Below, piece after piece: positions 12,414 through 23,689 of a DNA stretch of 64,000 nucleotides (the first letter of the stretch is position 1; the number at the start of each line of letters is the position of its first letter). Where the stretch lies: assembly GCA_013398295.1 (NCBI GenBank), contig VZSF01000046.1:1387430-1451429 (forward strand). Direction: 5' to 3'. Both the position numbers and the translations under genes were made by a program. The DNA comes from Chionis minor. Lineage: Eukaryota > Chordata > Aves > Charadriiformes > Chionididae. The notes below the pieces were generated by a model that saw only the letters and a list, made by a program, of their open reading frames with translations, was not told the DNA's origin and made no database searches.

Positions 12414-13825
12414 GCAAGCAGAAACAATTTTTTTTCTGTCTTTATAACAACATTCAGCTCAGAACTGGCTTCAGGACCTGGAGGAAGAGATGCAAGGAGG
12501 TTCTTCGGGCATCTCCCATATGTAGCTGATATACTTATTTGAAGGGGGCGGACACATGTCTAACAAGGGATTTTAGAGCTTTTGGCTTTCACTGCTGCAG
12601 CCAGCAGCTCTTTCTGGTGGGCTTGGACAAGTCTACCCTTAGCTTAGTTTCAAGCCTCATTTGCAAAGAAAGCGCAAAATACTTACTGTTTTCCTCAATG
12701 AGAAGCTTCTGTATGTTCCTAGGTCTCTCATGTCTTGCAGCTGCTCTGGCTTTGTCTGTATTGGGAGTCTTGAGAGATGGTCTTACACAACCTGGAATGA
12801 CCTAGCTTGAGAAATGTCTCCTACACGAGGTCTCCAGTACTTCTGACTCCCTTCTGAATGAAGAAACATCACGAGACCAGATTTTCCCTCAGACCTTGAA
12901 GGCGCAAACTCTGGTGTGAGTCTGCCTTGCGTTGTGAATGCGACCCTGTCCGTGTGCAGGGGAGCAACGCCCTCAAAAGTTGAAGTTTGCATTGAACATA
13001 TGGAGGTCTCTTACTGAAAATCACCCTTGCAGTTTAACGTGTTCAGCAGAGCGCTGCACAATCTGCAAAGCTTCAGTCCCAGTTTGGACGGCCCTTTGAT
13101 TGAAGTGCTTTGAGAGCTGAACTTACGATCGTGCTCGTGACAGAAAGATCATCAGCTGAGTGGTCAGGGCCAGAGCCGAATGGTGACGGGTTTGAGCAAT
13201 GTTGATATTTGGAGGCAGGACCAATTTGGATTCCAGGTTTCAAACACTGAGTGTGGAATGTGCAAGACAGTTCTTAATCATCCTTCAGTCAATTGTATTT
13301 CTCTCATTAGTCCTCTGGCGCAACTAACCTTTGCAGTAGGTGAACTTTTTCCTTTTTCCCTTGTCACATATCTAGGTCCCGCTTCATGCCCATTCTAATT
13401 ATTAGTGAAATACAGCATCTTTATGATGCCCCAGTAGTCCAGAGACTCCAGTCCAGGGCAGGAAATTCCCATCATTAAGGGTTTGCTGAGCTCTCTCTCT
13501 CCAGAAAATGACATTTACTAATTACATCATTTTGATGTATATGATACCCAAACCAAACACGTTATAAATTAGCAAAAGCTCATTTGTTTCATGAAAAGTA
13601 TTGTTCTTCTTTTATTCAATGACCTTTTTGTTCCTCTACATCCTGGACCAATCAAGTACCGGTGCAGTCGCTGACTTCTGAGCACAGACAATAGCTTATT
13701 CCGTCTATTCTGTTCAGACGACTGTAGGAATAGGCAGTCACTTTGTCATGTGGAGACTGGAGGTTGTATAAAACCCTTTTTCCCACCATTTAGAGAGAGT
13801 CTGAATCCTGAGAGGAAAACCCTGT
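12414..13825. other. Unique sequence, no gene seen
   Basis: Ordinary DNA with an A/T-rich stretch at about 13500-13640. Open frames are under 90 codons and lack features. Confidence 0.6.
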
Positions 13826-13843
13826 CATAATAATAATAATAAT
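13826..13843 (+). repeat. (ATA)n microsatellite
   Basis: Six units of a TAA/ATA trinucleotide repeat lie in otherwise unique sequence. Confidence 0.95.
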
Positions 13844-14834
13844 CCAGAAGCTAGAGCCCATTGAAGTTTTCTCAGCTTTATGATTTGGGTGGGGTTGGAA
13901 TGCAGCCCTCCCCGGCCAAGGCTCACTTGAATTTTTAGAGCTATAGCATGGATTGGCTTTCTCTATGTTTCTAGCAGCAGGTTGTGGTTTTTTTCAATGA
14001 GTTTTATATGCAGTTTCCACAGTGAAACTCCAGCGCTTGCGGATGTAGCAGGTCCAGGGGCTGACTGGTGCAAGCCTGTTGCTTTCTCCTGCAAACCTTC
14101 CTGGACAGGGAGTGCCCTTCTCCTGTGCACTTGTCGAGTGGACCAGAACGATGGTCCTGGCTGGATTGGATGTCCTCTGAGCTGCTCTCATGCAAACATG
14201 CAGCCATTGTGGGCCATCTTCTCAATGCTTGTGGCACCTGTTACTGAGACATGGCAGAGAGTTCTGCTCCGCATAAAGCATCCCGTGGGAAATTTTCCTG
14301 GGAAGGCTCCGGGCCAGAGGACAGAAGGAGCAGGGTGATGTCACCGTAGCAAAGTCCTTAGGTGTCTTCTGTGCGTGGCCTCAGCGAATGACACCGTGGG
14401 ACTGGCAGGAGGGAAGTCAGGCTGCTGGGGAAATGCAGGTGGATGGTGGCAGGGGCCGCCGCTGTGCCAGGAGGCTCTTCCTGGCAGTGTTTCATACCGT
14501 CCTCCCACCGAGGTGTCTTGTCCGCAAGATCCCCATGGCCAGCCAGAGAGAAGCAGTGTCTGGTGGGACCTCTCAGGCAAGGTCAGAGCTCATGGCCACC
14601 CCATACCTGCATCCTGCGCAGCCCCAGCCTGCAGCAGCCCCTCACTGTGCCACAGGGTCCCAGGGAGCAGGCAGGGACAGAGTGAGGAGGGAGCAGAGGC
14701 AGGAGGAGGACTAAGACCTCTGTGAATCCCAGGAATGGCAACAGCTCTCCAGTGCTGCTGCTATCCACAGGGGAAGCGCCGAGATGCGGACGGAGAGGCG
14801 TTACATGTGTTTGGTGGGGCTAGGAGAGGGCTGA
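13844..14834. other. Unique sequence, no gene seen
   Basis: GC-richer at 14340-14720, where three plus frames and one minus frame are open at once (up to 116 codons). Simultaneous openness of several frames argues for chance, not coding. Confidence 0.6.
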
Positions 14835-15045
14835 GAGACCTCATTAGCATCATTCATATGTTTCTGAGCAGTCATTTAATACCGTTCTTCCTACCAGCCC
14901 TTTTGGAAGCCAGCGTGTACCATTCACAACAAGTGTTTATCTTCCAGCTTTAAAGACAGACGTCAGAATATTTCCCTCCTTATTCATGCTCCATTTTTTC
15001 TCACAGCCCAATTATTCATGACATCACCACCTTTTCCTCCTCAGC
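14835..15045. promoter_or_regulatory. Candidate conserved non-coding element with POU-like sites
   Basis: ATTAGCAT at 14843-14850 is the octamer variant ATGCTAAT on the other strand. ATTCAT recurs at about 14852, 14982 and 15014, the last inside AATTATTCATGACATCA. CATTTAATACC and TTTAAAGACAG lie between. This motif density in unique A/T-rich DNA suggests an enhancer, although no alignment supports it here. Confidence 0.35.
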
Positions 15046-15104
15046 CCCAGACATAGTGTTTCTGTGGCTACAATTTCCTGGACAAGAATTTCCAGTTTGT
15101 ATTG

Positions 15105-15134
15105 TTGGGGGGGGGGAACAGGAGGGGGGGGAAG
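15105..15134 (+). repeat. G-run pair, possible G-quadruplex
   Basis: A run of 10 G and a run of 8 G are separated by AACAGGA-type sequence. Two long G-runs could in principle supply four short G tracts. This is low-complexity sequence, so the length may be misassembled. Confidence 0.7.
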
Positions 15135-15209
15135 AAAAAATGTTGTTTCGTGTGGAAACATTAAATGAGAAATGCAGCCATGGAAAACTCAGATGCGTGC
15201 ACACACGCA

Positions 15210-15238
15210 GAGCAACAACAACAACCACCACCACCAAG
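15210..15238 (+). repeat. (CAA)n/(CCA)n simple repeat
   Basis: CAACAACAACAA passes into CCACCACCACCA, a degenerate trinucleotide repeat. Confidence 0.9.
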
Positions 15239-15239
15239 G

Positions 15240-15820
15240 TTATTATAATTAATTTAAAATCTGTTTAGAAAAGGGTTCCTTTTATGTTGGACGGGCTCTT
15301 TAAGCGGCTCAAGAAGTATGAAAAACAGGAAATCAAACTGCCTCATTAGGAATTGACTCTGCTCAGTAATTAGAGGCTAGAAAACAAAACAAGGAAAAGC
15401 AGGTGGCGAGTGAGCTCCAAGCAGGCAGCTATTGTATCATTCCAGTGTTCTGCAGGCTAACAACGTTATTTTTTCAGAAAAGTGTTACTTCCATAGAGAA
15501 ATGATTATGAGAATCATCCAAAGTTTAATGGGAAAGTGCTGCTTGCTCAAACTCAATACGGAGGCTGCTAGCTTGCCTCAGCCTGGAGTTTAATTCGTAA
15601 TTAGGCGGTATTTTGCTGTGTTTAAAAAGACAACTCTGTTCTCCAGCATCGACTGCCCTCCCATGAAAATCATGTTAAAAGCAATTACCGAGCGATACCA
15701 TATTTTGCTGATACAATCAGATGAGATAACCCTAGACATTAATATCAATTATATTTTCTAACAATAACCTTTGCTGAGCAAATGCTGCCAGTGATTGCCA
15801 GCAAATATCTGTTTATGTTT
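15240..15820. promoter_or_regulatory. Candidate conserved non-coding element (long)
   Basis: About 580 bp of unique A/T-rich DNA with paired TAATTA homeodomain cores at 15367-15372 and 15598-15603, a TTATAATTAATTTAAAAT block at 15241 and several GATA cores near 15690-15730 (GATACC, GATACAATC, AGATAA). No open frame of size is present on either strand, and repeats are absent. Of all segments here this most resembles a developmental enhancer. Conservation and activity are inferred. Confidence 0.4.
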
Positions 15821-16196
15821 TAGTCATGCTGGAGCAAGGCTTTGCCTGCTGTACCCCCTTACTCCTTCAGCTTTGCAGGAATGTGCTTTTTTTTTTTTCT
15901 CCACCCTGCAAATCTTTGCCAAAACCGAATTTGTGTTGTGTGAGCAGCAGTCATGCCAGGGGTGGGTGCCTGTTCCGCCCCTCGGTGGTGGTCGTGGGGC
16001 TTTCTGAGTCATTTCACCGCACCCAGAGAAGGCATGCGTTGCTGAAGGCACGCGTTGCCAAAGGCAAACACTTGTGGGGGACAGGGAAAGCTCCTTACTG
16101 CTCCATAAAATAAGTTTGTAAATAAATCAAATCTTTTCCCAACAGTTAGGTAGATGGATGCAAAAGATCTAAAAAACCAACACAAACACCATCAAC
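15821..16196. other. Unique sequence with short tandem unit
   Basis: No gene seen. A T-run lies near 15888-15899. A 16-bp near-repeat GAAGGCATGCGTTGCT is followed by GAAGGCACGCGTTGCC at 16028-16059, with a partial third unit. Confidence 0.8.
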
Positions 16197-16304
16197 TTTT
16201 TTTTTTTTTTTTTTTTTTCTTCGGACAAAAGCTGATAGAGAAAGGTTTTTNNNNNNNNNNNNNNNNNNNNNNNNNNNNNNNNTTTTTTTTTTTTTTTTTT
16301 TTTT
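16197..16304. other. Assembly gap between two poly-T runs
   Basis: Twenty-two T (16197-16218), about 32 bp of unique sequence, five T, then 32 N (16251-16282) and another 22 T (16283-16304). The gap probably hides a homopolymer of unresolved length. Open frames crossing it are meaningless. Confidence 0.98.
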
Positions 16305-16499
16305 GCATGGGCAATAACGATGAAGGAAATGGCTTTCTTCGCATGGCTCTCCTGTGGGCAGAAAATAGAAGCTACTTTTGTCGTACGCCTTTTTTTGGGT
16401 TTTTTTTCAGTGGGAATTTTAGTCCAAGTCTCTAAAAACAACAAATACTAACCGATGATAAAGCCTGTGTATTTACCTACTGTTTACTGCTGACATCCT
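16305..16499. other. Unique sequence, no feature seen
   Basis: Mixed sequence with a T-rich patch at about 16390-16408. No gene. Confidence 0.6.
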
Positions 16500-17160
16500 G
16501 TCAGGATATGGTGCGGCTGAGCGAGTGCGTTTCGGCTCAAGATGAGCCCGGTGACTTTGCAGGATGAAGCCCTCCGTTGGGAACGTCGAGCAAAGCGGGG
16601 TGGCGGAGGTGGGCCGTTTCTCTCCTTGCTGGCCAGGTGCTTCACGGCTCGGTGGTGGCGTCTCCCTGCCGGCAGCTGGAGGCTGCGGAGCCGGGAGAGA
16701 GGGCAAGGGTACCCATGGCGCTTGCCACCAAGGGCTAGGTACAGTGGCAGGCAAGCTGGGCAGAGGCGAGCTGGAAGCCAGCTGCAGTCAAAGCAGGTTC
16801 CCTGGTGTAAACAGGGTGTCAGTAAGATTAAAAATCAGCCTTCCTGTGGTCAAGCCAAGCCACGGGGCCGGGGAAGAGCCGCGAGCGGCAGCGGGCTGGC
16901 TGACACTGAAAGCGGCGCTGCTGGAGGGAGCGTGGCCGCTGCAGAGGCGTGTGGGGCCTCTGGCATGTTTCTCATCCCGTAACAAACCTCAGGTGGACAA
17001 GGAGGGAAGCGTCTGCTGGGTGTTCAGGTCGAGGTGGTGAGCAGCAGTCAGCCCCCTCCCCGCGGGGGCGGTGGGAGCGTGGCTGTGCCCTGCCTGCACC
17101 CCAGGCGGCTGGGTGGGCTCTGGGCAGCTTCGCGCTCCAGCAGTGCTGCCCAGGGATGGG
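16500..17160. promoter_or_regulatory. GC-rich, CpG-containing patch
   Basis: CpG is clearly more frequent than in the flanks, for example CCCCGCGGGGGCGG near 17058 and GCCGCGAGCGGCAGCGGGC near 16878. Overlapping plus-strand frames of 146 and 158 codons are open together, as expected for stop-poor GC-rich DNA, and neither shows a domain. It could be a small CpG island or a GC-rich exon or UTR. Confidence 0.35.
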
Positions 17161-18049
17161 AGATGTGTCTCAGGACTACAAAAGCCACCAAATAAATAGT
17201 AAAAAAAACCAATTATATCGGTTGCCATTAATAATGGCTCCTTAAGTCACTTATTCCTTCAGGTAAAGGCTTCAGCTAGCAGCAGGGAGAGGTTAGAGAG
17301 GCGATGGAGCGGTTCGCAGCCAGCCCGGAGCTGCCCCGGGCTGCACGTCGCTGCCCGTGCCCTGCCTTGGGAGGGAGTTCTGCGCTGGGCAGCTTTTGAA
17401 ATCAAACCCGGGGCTGCTTTGCTGTCCTGAAGACAGTTTTCTTGTAAAAGGTCGTAGGGGCACATCCTCTGGTTTGCATGCGTGGAGGCCCCGGGGGCAT
17501 CGCACCAGCACTGCACGCAGCATGGGCATGCCATATATTGCTGGATTTTTCCATTAAAAATTTTCTTGCTCCCGGCCACCAGACTGGCGTGATGGATCGG
17601 CTCGTTGGTGGAACACGGGCAAGTGCTGCGTCTGGTGGAGGAGGAAAGGTGTGGGAGTGTCACCTTGCCAAAGGGTGCAGGTGAGCATTAGGAAAGTTCC
17701 CAGACCGCCATGTGCTGCGCGCCCAGATGGGAAATGTGGCCCTTTCTCCTGGCGGCTGCCTCGAAGGCTGGCTCTGGGCTGCAGGGAACCACCCTGCTGA
17801 ACAAAGGGACCTTGTGCTGGCAAGGAAGAACAGATAGGCTGAAAGCACCACAGACTGCTAGCCTTCCCTTAGCGGAATGGCCCCAGAAAACGTGAATGTG
17901 GGTTTGACTGTGCTTTTCTCTCCCATCACCCTCTTCGGGAAGGGAGGGGGTGTCCTTCGGTCAGCAGGCTTGCATTTTTTTGCCCTTGTGATACACGCGT
18001 TTGCTGCAAGGCTAGAGGTTTCCTTACCAGCAAGTTGAAGCTTATTCCT
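17161..18049. other. Unique sequence, no gene seen
   Basis: GC-moderate, with chance frames on both strands up to 134 codons (17259-17663 minus). No splice-supported coding segment. Confidence 0.55.
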
Positions 18050-18535
18050 AGATCTATTGACTTTTACTATAAGTGCTTGAGCTGGGCAAATAACGCATGC
18101 ATATATGTTGACATTTCTAAATTGATTTGCTTTGGCTGGTACTACACCTGTCTAGGGATTACTCTTTGCAAATATTCAATGGACTGACTTCTCCTGCCAT
18201 AAATATTCACAGAAAGTGTCTTTCAGCTTCTCACAGACCCCGTTTGACACTGGCTTATAAATGCGTGAGGGTGGGAACTGCTTCTGTGTGTATTTTTTAG
18301 GGATCAGATATAATTTAATGGGTTAATTGCTTGATTGCAAGCAACCGTGTTACTTAAAACCGGGGTAACTGTAACACAGGAGGCCTTTGAACCCTACGTT
18401 GCTGCGCTTAATCTACATGGCCAAACATTAGAAACTGCATTAATCAACATCACAAATGAACCTGTGGAAACCATAAATAACTCCAAACAACAACAGAAAA
18501 GTCTTGAATACATCAAATGTGAATAATTTGCTGGG
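18050..18535. promoter_or_regulatory. Candidate conserved non-coding element
   Basis: This A/T-rich unique DNA carries two AAATATTCA cores (near 18168 and 18200), GGGTTAATTGC, and a perfect 7-bp-arm inverted repeat TTGCTTG-ATTG-CAAGCAA at 18327-18344. The ending GCATTAATCAACATCACAAATG (near 18437) has a homeodomain-rich texture. A 63-codon frame without ATG (18335-18526) looks peptide-like but an in-frame TGA lies just upstream and it has no splice acceptor. Enhancer-like, by inference. Confidence 0.38.
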
Positions 18536-18957
18536 ATCCAGAAGTTCTTAGCAGGCACAGCTAATGATTTCCTGTGGTTTCACAGCGCGGTGGCCGAGAG
18601 AGGGACAGGGGGCGGGGGGGGGACACCGCCACACTGCCTCCCGTATTGTTTTAATCAGGCTCTTGTAGGTGGAATTTGTGAACTCATGAGAATGAAAGTT
18701 TCCCAGCCCTGGCGGGGATCCAGGCAGAGTTTGGGCAGACATTGTGCAAACTTCCCTACACATCTCCAGGGGCTGATTTACCATGGGATGAATGGGGTCC
18801 CCCAGCCTCCCCGCTAGCCCAGCCCAGCATCGCCCACATCTCCCAGTCGCAGGGCGGACGAGCGGCTGGGCTGCCCATCATCGCTGCTCTGCCCCCTTCC
18901 ATCCCTCCCTTCTGCCAGAGGAGGAGGATGTATCGCTCCCTCTTGCAAACCAGCCTC
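18536..18957. other. Unique sequence with a G-rich tract
   Basis: A G-rich tract (GGGGGCGGGGGGGGG type) lies at about 18607-18622. Otherwise GC-moderate DNA without a credible gene. Confidence 0.65.
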
Positions 18958-18979
18958 AAGCCTGATTTGCATCAGGCTT
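18958..18979. repeat. 9-bp-arm hairpin centred on an octamer
   Basis: AAGCCTGAT and ATCAGGCTT are perfect inverted arms around TTGC. The centre spells ATTTGCAT (18965-18972), the exact POU octamer. The palindrome may be a symmetric protein-binding site. The stem does not extend far enough to suggest a miRNA precursor. Confidence 0.85.
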
Positions 18980-19249
18980 GCTATTTCAGTCCTGGGAACC
19001 CCAAAGTTGCCGGATTAGGTTCTTTCGTTGTTTTTACACATGTCCCCTTGGGGCTGAGCTGAGCTGTTAAAAATAAGGCACTAGAAAGACAAATGGTTTC
19101 CGGGGGGGGGAAGGGAGAAGGGAAGAGGCTTAGGACAGCTGTAAAATGCTGCAAGGTTAAATAAAACATTCAACTGCTTGTGTATTTCTTCCTCGTGTTC
19201 CTGAAACCACTGACAACCTGAAGAAGCTGGAGGAATCATTCTGCTTGCT
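18980..19249. other. Unique sequence, no feature seen
   Basis: Contains a 9-G run near 19102. No gene. Confidence 0.6.
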
Positions 19250-19800
19250 GCGTGTGTTTTGGTTTTTTTTAAACTTGTTACACAAAACATTGTTTTTTCA
19301 ATTTCAGGAAGTCTCTTGATGCCCTTTGGTTGATTTTGTTTTGCTTGTTATCTGGACAACTAATATTTTTTCCTGTTAGGGGGAAAAAGAGATTTTCCCA
19401 AGCAGATTAAAGATGTTTTTTAAGCATATGAATGGTGACATGGTTCACTTTCATTGCTTTGTTTATTTTTAATAATGAAAAACACCTTAATTTATCGTAG
19501 CAAGACGTCCATCCTGGAGTAAACCTTGAATTGAATTTTCACTTGTTGTTTCTGATTTGTTTGTGGCTTCTTATCTAAGGGAACGCTCTGAGTGTTTTCT
19601 CATGCTTTTCTGAAGCCATGGCATGTGACGGAGTTTTCTTCACCGCACATCTATGTCCACTGGACAACAACAGCCACATTTGTGAGAGGGACCGACTTTA
19701 TTTGGTGGTTGTGAAGTGATTTGTTTATTCTGAACCTGTTGCGAATAGGTTTAAGAAGGTAGGTCCATCCAGCCCCGACATCAGGATTGTTCGAAGCGAC
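19250..19800. promoter_or_regulatory. A/T-rich element-like segment
   Basis: Non-repetitive A/T-rich DNA with TTTATTTTTAATAATG near 19462, CTTAATTTATCG near 19487 and repeated TTGTTT/TTTGTTTG forkhead-like words. Open frames are very short. Possibly a conserved non-coding element, but evidence is limited to texture. Confidence 0.28.
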
Positions 19801-20189
19801 CTCAGCTCTTTTTTAAAAAAGAATTAGCAAGAAATGGGCTCTGTGAGCGAGGTGCAGGTGTGAAAAAAGGCAGCTGAGGTACAGCTGACCAGCCCTGTTC
19901 TTGGGAACAAGGAATCTGGGTGCCCTGTCCCCTTCTCCTTCATGGCTGAGGTTGCTATTCAGCGCTTTGCATAGGCAGCAATGCTCTTGGTGCCGTCAGG
20001 CTGGTGGTCGGTTTTGGATGTGAACAAGGCAAGGGGAAATCAGATTGCTGAGCTTTAAAGGAGAAAGGCCAGAATTATGAAGGGGATAGCAGGAGGCAGA
20101 GGGGGAAAGGCATAATTTTCTGTTCCTGTTCTGGGTATAAACCCCAGAAGCTGTGCTGTGCACCACAGTGAGCAGGTGCCAGAGGAGCC
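19801..20189. other. Unique sequence, no gene seen
   Basis: Mixed composition, no recognisable repeat or exon. Confidence 0.6.
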
Positions 20190-20650
20190 TGCCAGCACGT
20201 GGGGCAGAACTGTGGGGATGTCCCTCCCAGGCTTCAGGGCCACAGCCAGGCTGGCCACCAGTGCTGCGGGCAACCCAGACCCTGCACAAGGTTGTCCACC
20301 GGTAAGCCCAGGCACTGCCGGTGAGCGCGACGGCCGCTGCTCAGCAAATGGCCGCAGAGCTCTGTGCCGTCAGGTGGGTGTAGGTGGGCAGACGGCCGGC
20401 TCCAGGCACAACAAACATCCCTGTTTGTCCGCTTACCCACCGGTCTGGAGGAAACCCCTGGGGCTGTCCTGCCCACCGACAGCACGGAGGAAGCACCGCA
20501 AAGATATTTTTCTTGGCGCTGGGACCTCCAGCATTACAGGCTTGCACGTGCCGCCTGACCCCAGCGAGCTGCCTCCTCCGGCGGCCGCGGCTCATTTCCT
20601 CCCGCTCCAAAGGGGAGGCCCTGCTGCTCCCGCATGCCGATGATGGCGTT
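20190..20650. promoter_or_regulatory. GC-rich, CpG-rich patch
   Basis: Roughly thirty CpGs in about 450 bp, including GAGCGCGACGGCCGC near 20322 and CCGGCGGCCGCGGC near 20578. Plus and minus frames of over 150 codons are open across it at once, so they are treated as chance. It may be a short CpG island. Confidence 0.4.
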
Positions 20651-21727
20651 AGGATCGTATGCACGTGGGTTGTTTTCAGCTGAATGACAGCATTATTCTT
20701 CCCAAATTGCACTGCTCCTGGCCCTGTTGGAGTCACCCAGTTTCTACCTCCACGCAATTTTAGCAACCTGTGCAAATAATAACTTGAACTTGTACTAAGG
20801 ATCAAAAGCACAGAGATGAGAAAATCTCATTTTCTGTAGAGAAGTGCATCCTCTCCCTCTCTGGTTTATCTGAGTTATTTGCCAAAGCTCTTATAGATAT
20901 TTACATTGTACTCACTGCTGCAGTGATCTTCATTTTCTTAAGCCAGCCTATGTGCACAAGGCAGGTTAATTAATTCATACCAGTTCAAATGTCCTCTAGG
21001 TAGAAGGCAAGTTTGGGGAACAGACATAGCTGCATTTCTTTGCAGAGCTTTTGCAAGAGAGGGGCTTCCAACATGAGATCTCGCCTCACTCTGCGAAATG
21101 CCTGAAAGCAGAATTCAGCTTTTGCCTTTCCTGACTATCTAATAACAAAACCGGCCATGCAGGTGCTTTCAAGGAAGAAAAACAAAATCTGTAAGCAGGA
21201 TTATGGCACAATTTCAGCAGTAACTAAAAGGATCTGGGTCTGGTGGTGAGAACAGCTGTACCTAGAGACCTCTCGGACAAACAGCTGGACCAGACCCAAA
21301 GGAGGGCTGTAATGGCTGTATTACTACGTTAGCCACTGAAACATGCAAGTTGTGCAATCTCTTTTCCAAATGATGATGGTATGGCTACTACTATATTTAT
21401 AAGCTCTTATAAAAAGTACGGATGAAAAAGCCCTGGTCGAGACTGGAAACCTAGGGTATTAATTTCTGTATAAATGCAGGGAAAAATCTTAGCAGAAGGG
21501 GATGGTGGAAAATGAAGAGGGGCAAATATCAAAATCATGCTGTGCCTGTCTGTGTGTGCAGATGCATGCTGCCCTTGCACAAAGAGGACATACCACTCCT
21601 GTCCAAAGGAGGATCCAGCCGATGACCATGCCTGGCCCTGAGGGCACCACCAGGCTGCGGTGGCCCTGACCAGCCTCACCTGGGGCCTCCCCATGCCCAG
21701 GGGCTCTATTAAATCTCAGCCCGGAGC
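20651..21727. other. Unique sequence, partly A/T-rich
   Basis: 20680-21420 is A/T-richer, with a small inverted repeat ATGAGA-AAA-TCTCAT near 20816, and may include an old non-coding element. No gene seen. Confidence 0.5.
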
Positions 21728-21755
21728 CCTCAGCCTCTTAACCTCAGCCTCTTAA
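21728..21755 (+). repeat. Perfect 14-bp tandem duplication
   Basis: CCTCAGCCTCTTAA occurs twice in a row (21728-21741, 21742-21755), followed by a degenerate third copy. Confidence 0.95.
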
Positions 21756-23689
21756 CCTTCTTGTCTTAACCTCTCTGTCAAACACATTCGGAAGCTTGTT
21801 GCCCTGCTTTTTGCTGCTGACTCATCCAGCCTTTCATTTGTTTGACCCTGCGGCAAGTGTGGGAAAAAGCTGCGAAGGGAGTGGTGGCGCCTGGGTGGAT
21901 GGGGGAGAGGGACAGAGAGGATGCGAAGGACACGTCCCAAGCAGCAAGCACCTCACTGGGGTCTCGTCGTTAACACAAACAGTTAATTAATGGGTTCGCT
22001 CTGCAGCACTACTCATCCTCTGAAAAAGGGACCACTCGTCTAGTAACAAGAGAACAAAGGTTGGGGGAGGTATGGCCAGCACCCCCGGCACATAAAAATC
22101 AGAAGGAAACCAAAAAGTTTTTGATGAGGTTTAAATGTGGGCCTTGTAACAGTGCTGGGAAATGATGAAACATCCTAGGCATCCATCATTACCCTGATTT
22201 CAAGACAATGGGTCCGCGGGCCCGCTTGGTGCAGGGTTAGGTCAGCCTTTCCTGCCAACCTTGCAGCCACAGGGAGCGCTGAGCCTGAGGAGCCCCTTGC
22301 CAGGGGCACAAGAGGAAGCAGCGGGGCGATGCAGGGAGTCGTGTGATGACAGCTGAATTGGAAATGCGCAGCCAAGGGCTTTGAAGTGCAGGTCCTGTTC
22401 CCAGCTCCTTCTCTGCTAGGTGTCTGTAGCTGACTGGCTCAGAGGGGTGGCTTTGCCGAGAGGACCGAGGCTGATGGACCACGCTGCTGGCCGAGCCTAG
22501 AGTGAACCCTGGTGACCTGGGGCAGAGACTTGCTACGCTGCTCCCAGCACCGCTGTGGTTGCACTTGACCTGTCTCAGGTCCCATGTTTGTTAAGCAAAG
22601 GTGATTATTCTTGCCCTTCTCACCGGTCTGATGAGCTGTTGACGACTATAATCCCATTTGCACAGTGCTGACATGTCACTCTGTGTGGACAGGGAGTTCT
22701 GGGGAGTTGTTTGCCTCGGCCAGTGTTCCCTCACCTCCTTGGTAAAAGAAAAGCCTATTTCTTGATTCCTCCAACTCTCCCAACACAGAGGTAGGCGATA
22801 TTCCACAGTCAGCTTTGGCTTTGCATCACCACCTTCCCAAAGGGCTGCGGAGGGTTGCCTAGCCCAGAGGAAGGCTCGGCTTTCTCAGTAGGATTTGACA
22901 TGATATTTGTGCTTACTGGACTCTGCCGCTCATGCTAAATGAGTGACTTTGTGTAGGATGCTGTGACACTTCTAGCCTGACCTGGTGCTCAAAACACGTA
23001 CCCTGCAGCCAGGAGGTACGTTCAGCTCGCTTGCCCATGCCCGGGCCAATCTCTTTTCCTCCCTACACCTCCCTGTGATTCTTATTCCCGGTGCATGGTG
23101 CTTTGAGTCCTCTGGATGGAAATGCACACAAGGAGGTGAGCGGCTATTGCTGTTCCCCTTCTGCTCCGGGGTGGGTAGCCTCCGGCACAGCAATCCCTGT
23201 GCGTGCTTCCAGTGCCGACCACAGCAGCGTGCCCAGCTCGGGGAGCACGAGGGACACATCCCAGATCAGCGCTGTGTTTGCTCTGTATGAGGCAGGCAGA
23301 GCAAGAGAAGCGTTAGCCAAAATTTCCTCTTCCATGAAAACCACCCACAGGGCTTCAGAGAGCCGTGTGTGCGAGCGTGTGTGTCTAGAGACACAGGACG
23401 CGTGTTCCCACTTTAGCCATTCAAGAGCAACAGTGTAAATGGGCTCCCCAGGGAGCCCTGGCTGCCTCGCTGCTGGAAGAGACACAGCTGCAAAGCATCA
23501 TTCAGGAGGAGAAAGCAAACATGGGAGAAATGGAGGTTGTCTCAGATGTTTTAAAAAAGCTGGTACTCAGAGCTACTGTTTTCAGCCTAGTCTCCTATTT
23601 GATTTTGTGGCAAAATCACATGGCTGAGGCCATTGATCACAGCTGTGCAGCAATACCTTTTTTAAGGATGCAGGGCTCTGACATCCCGT
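21756..23689. other. Unique sequence, no gene seen
   Basis: GC-moderate, with opposing frames of 60-115 codons around 22970-23490. No domain or splice logic recognised. Confidence 0.55.

Noticed and set aside
18335..18526. 63-codon peptide-like frame starting at a TTG
   Set aside because: No ATG, an in-frame TGA just upstream and no acceptor between that TGA and the frame. The block is better explained as non-coding.
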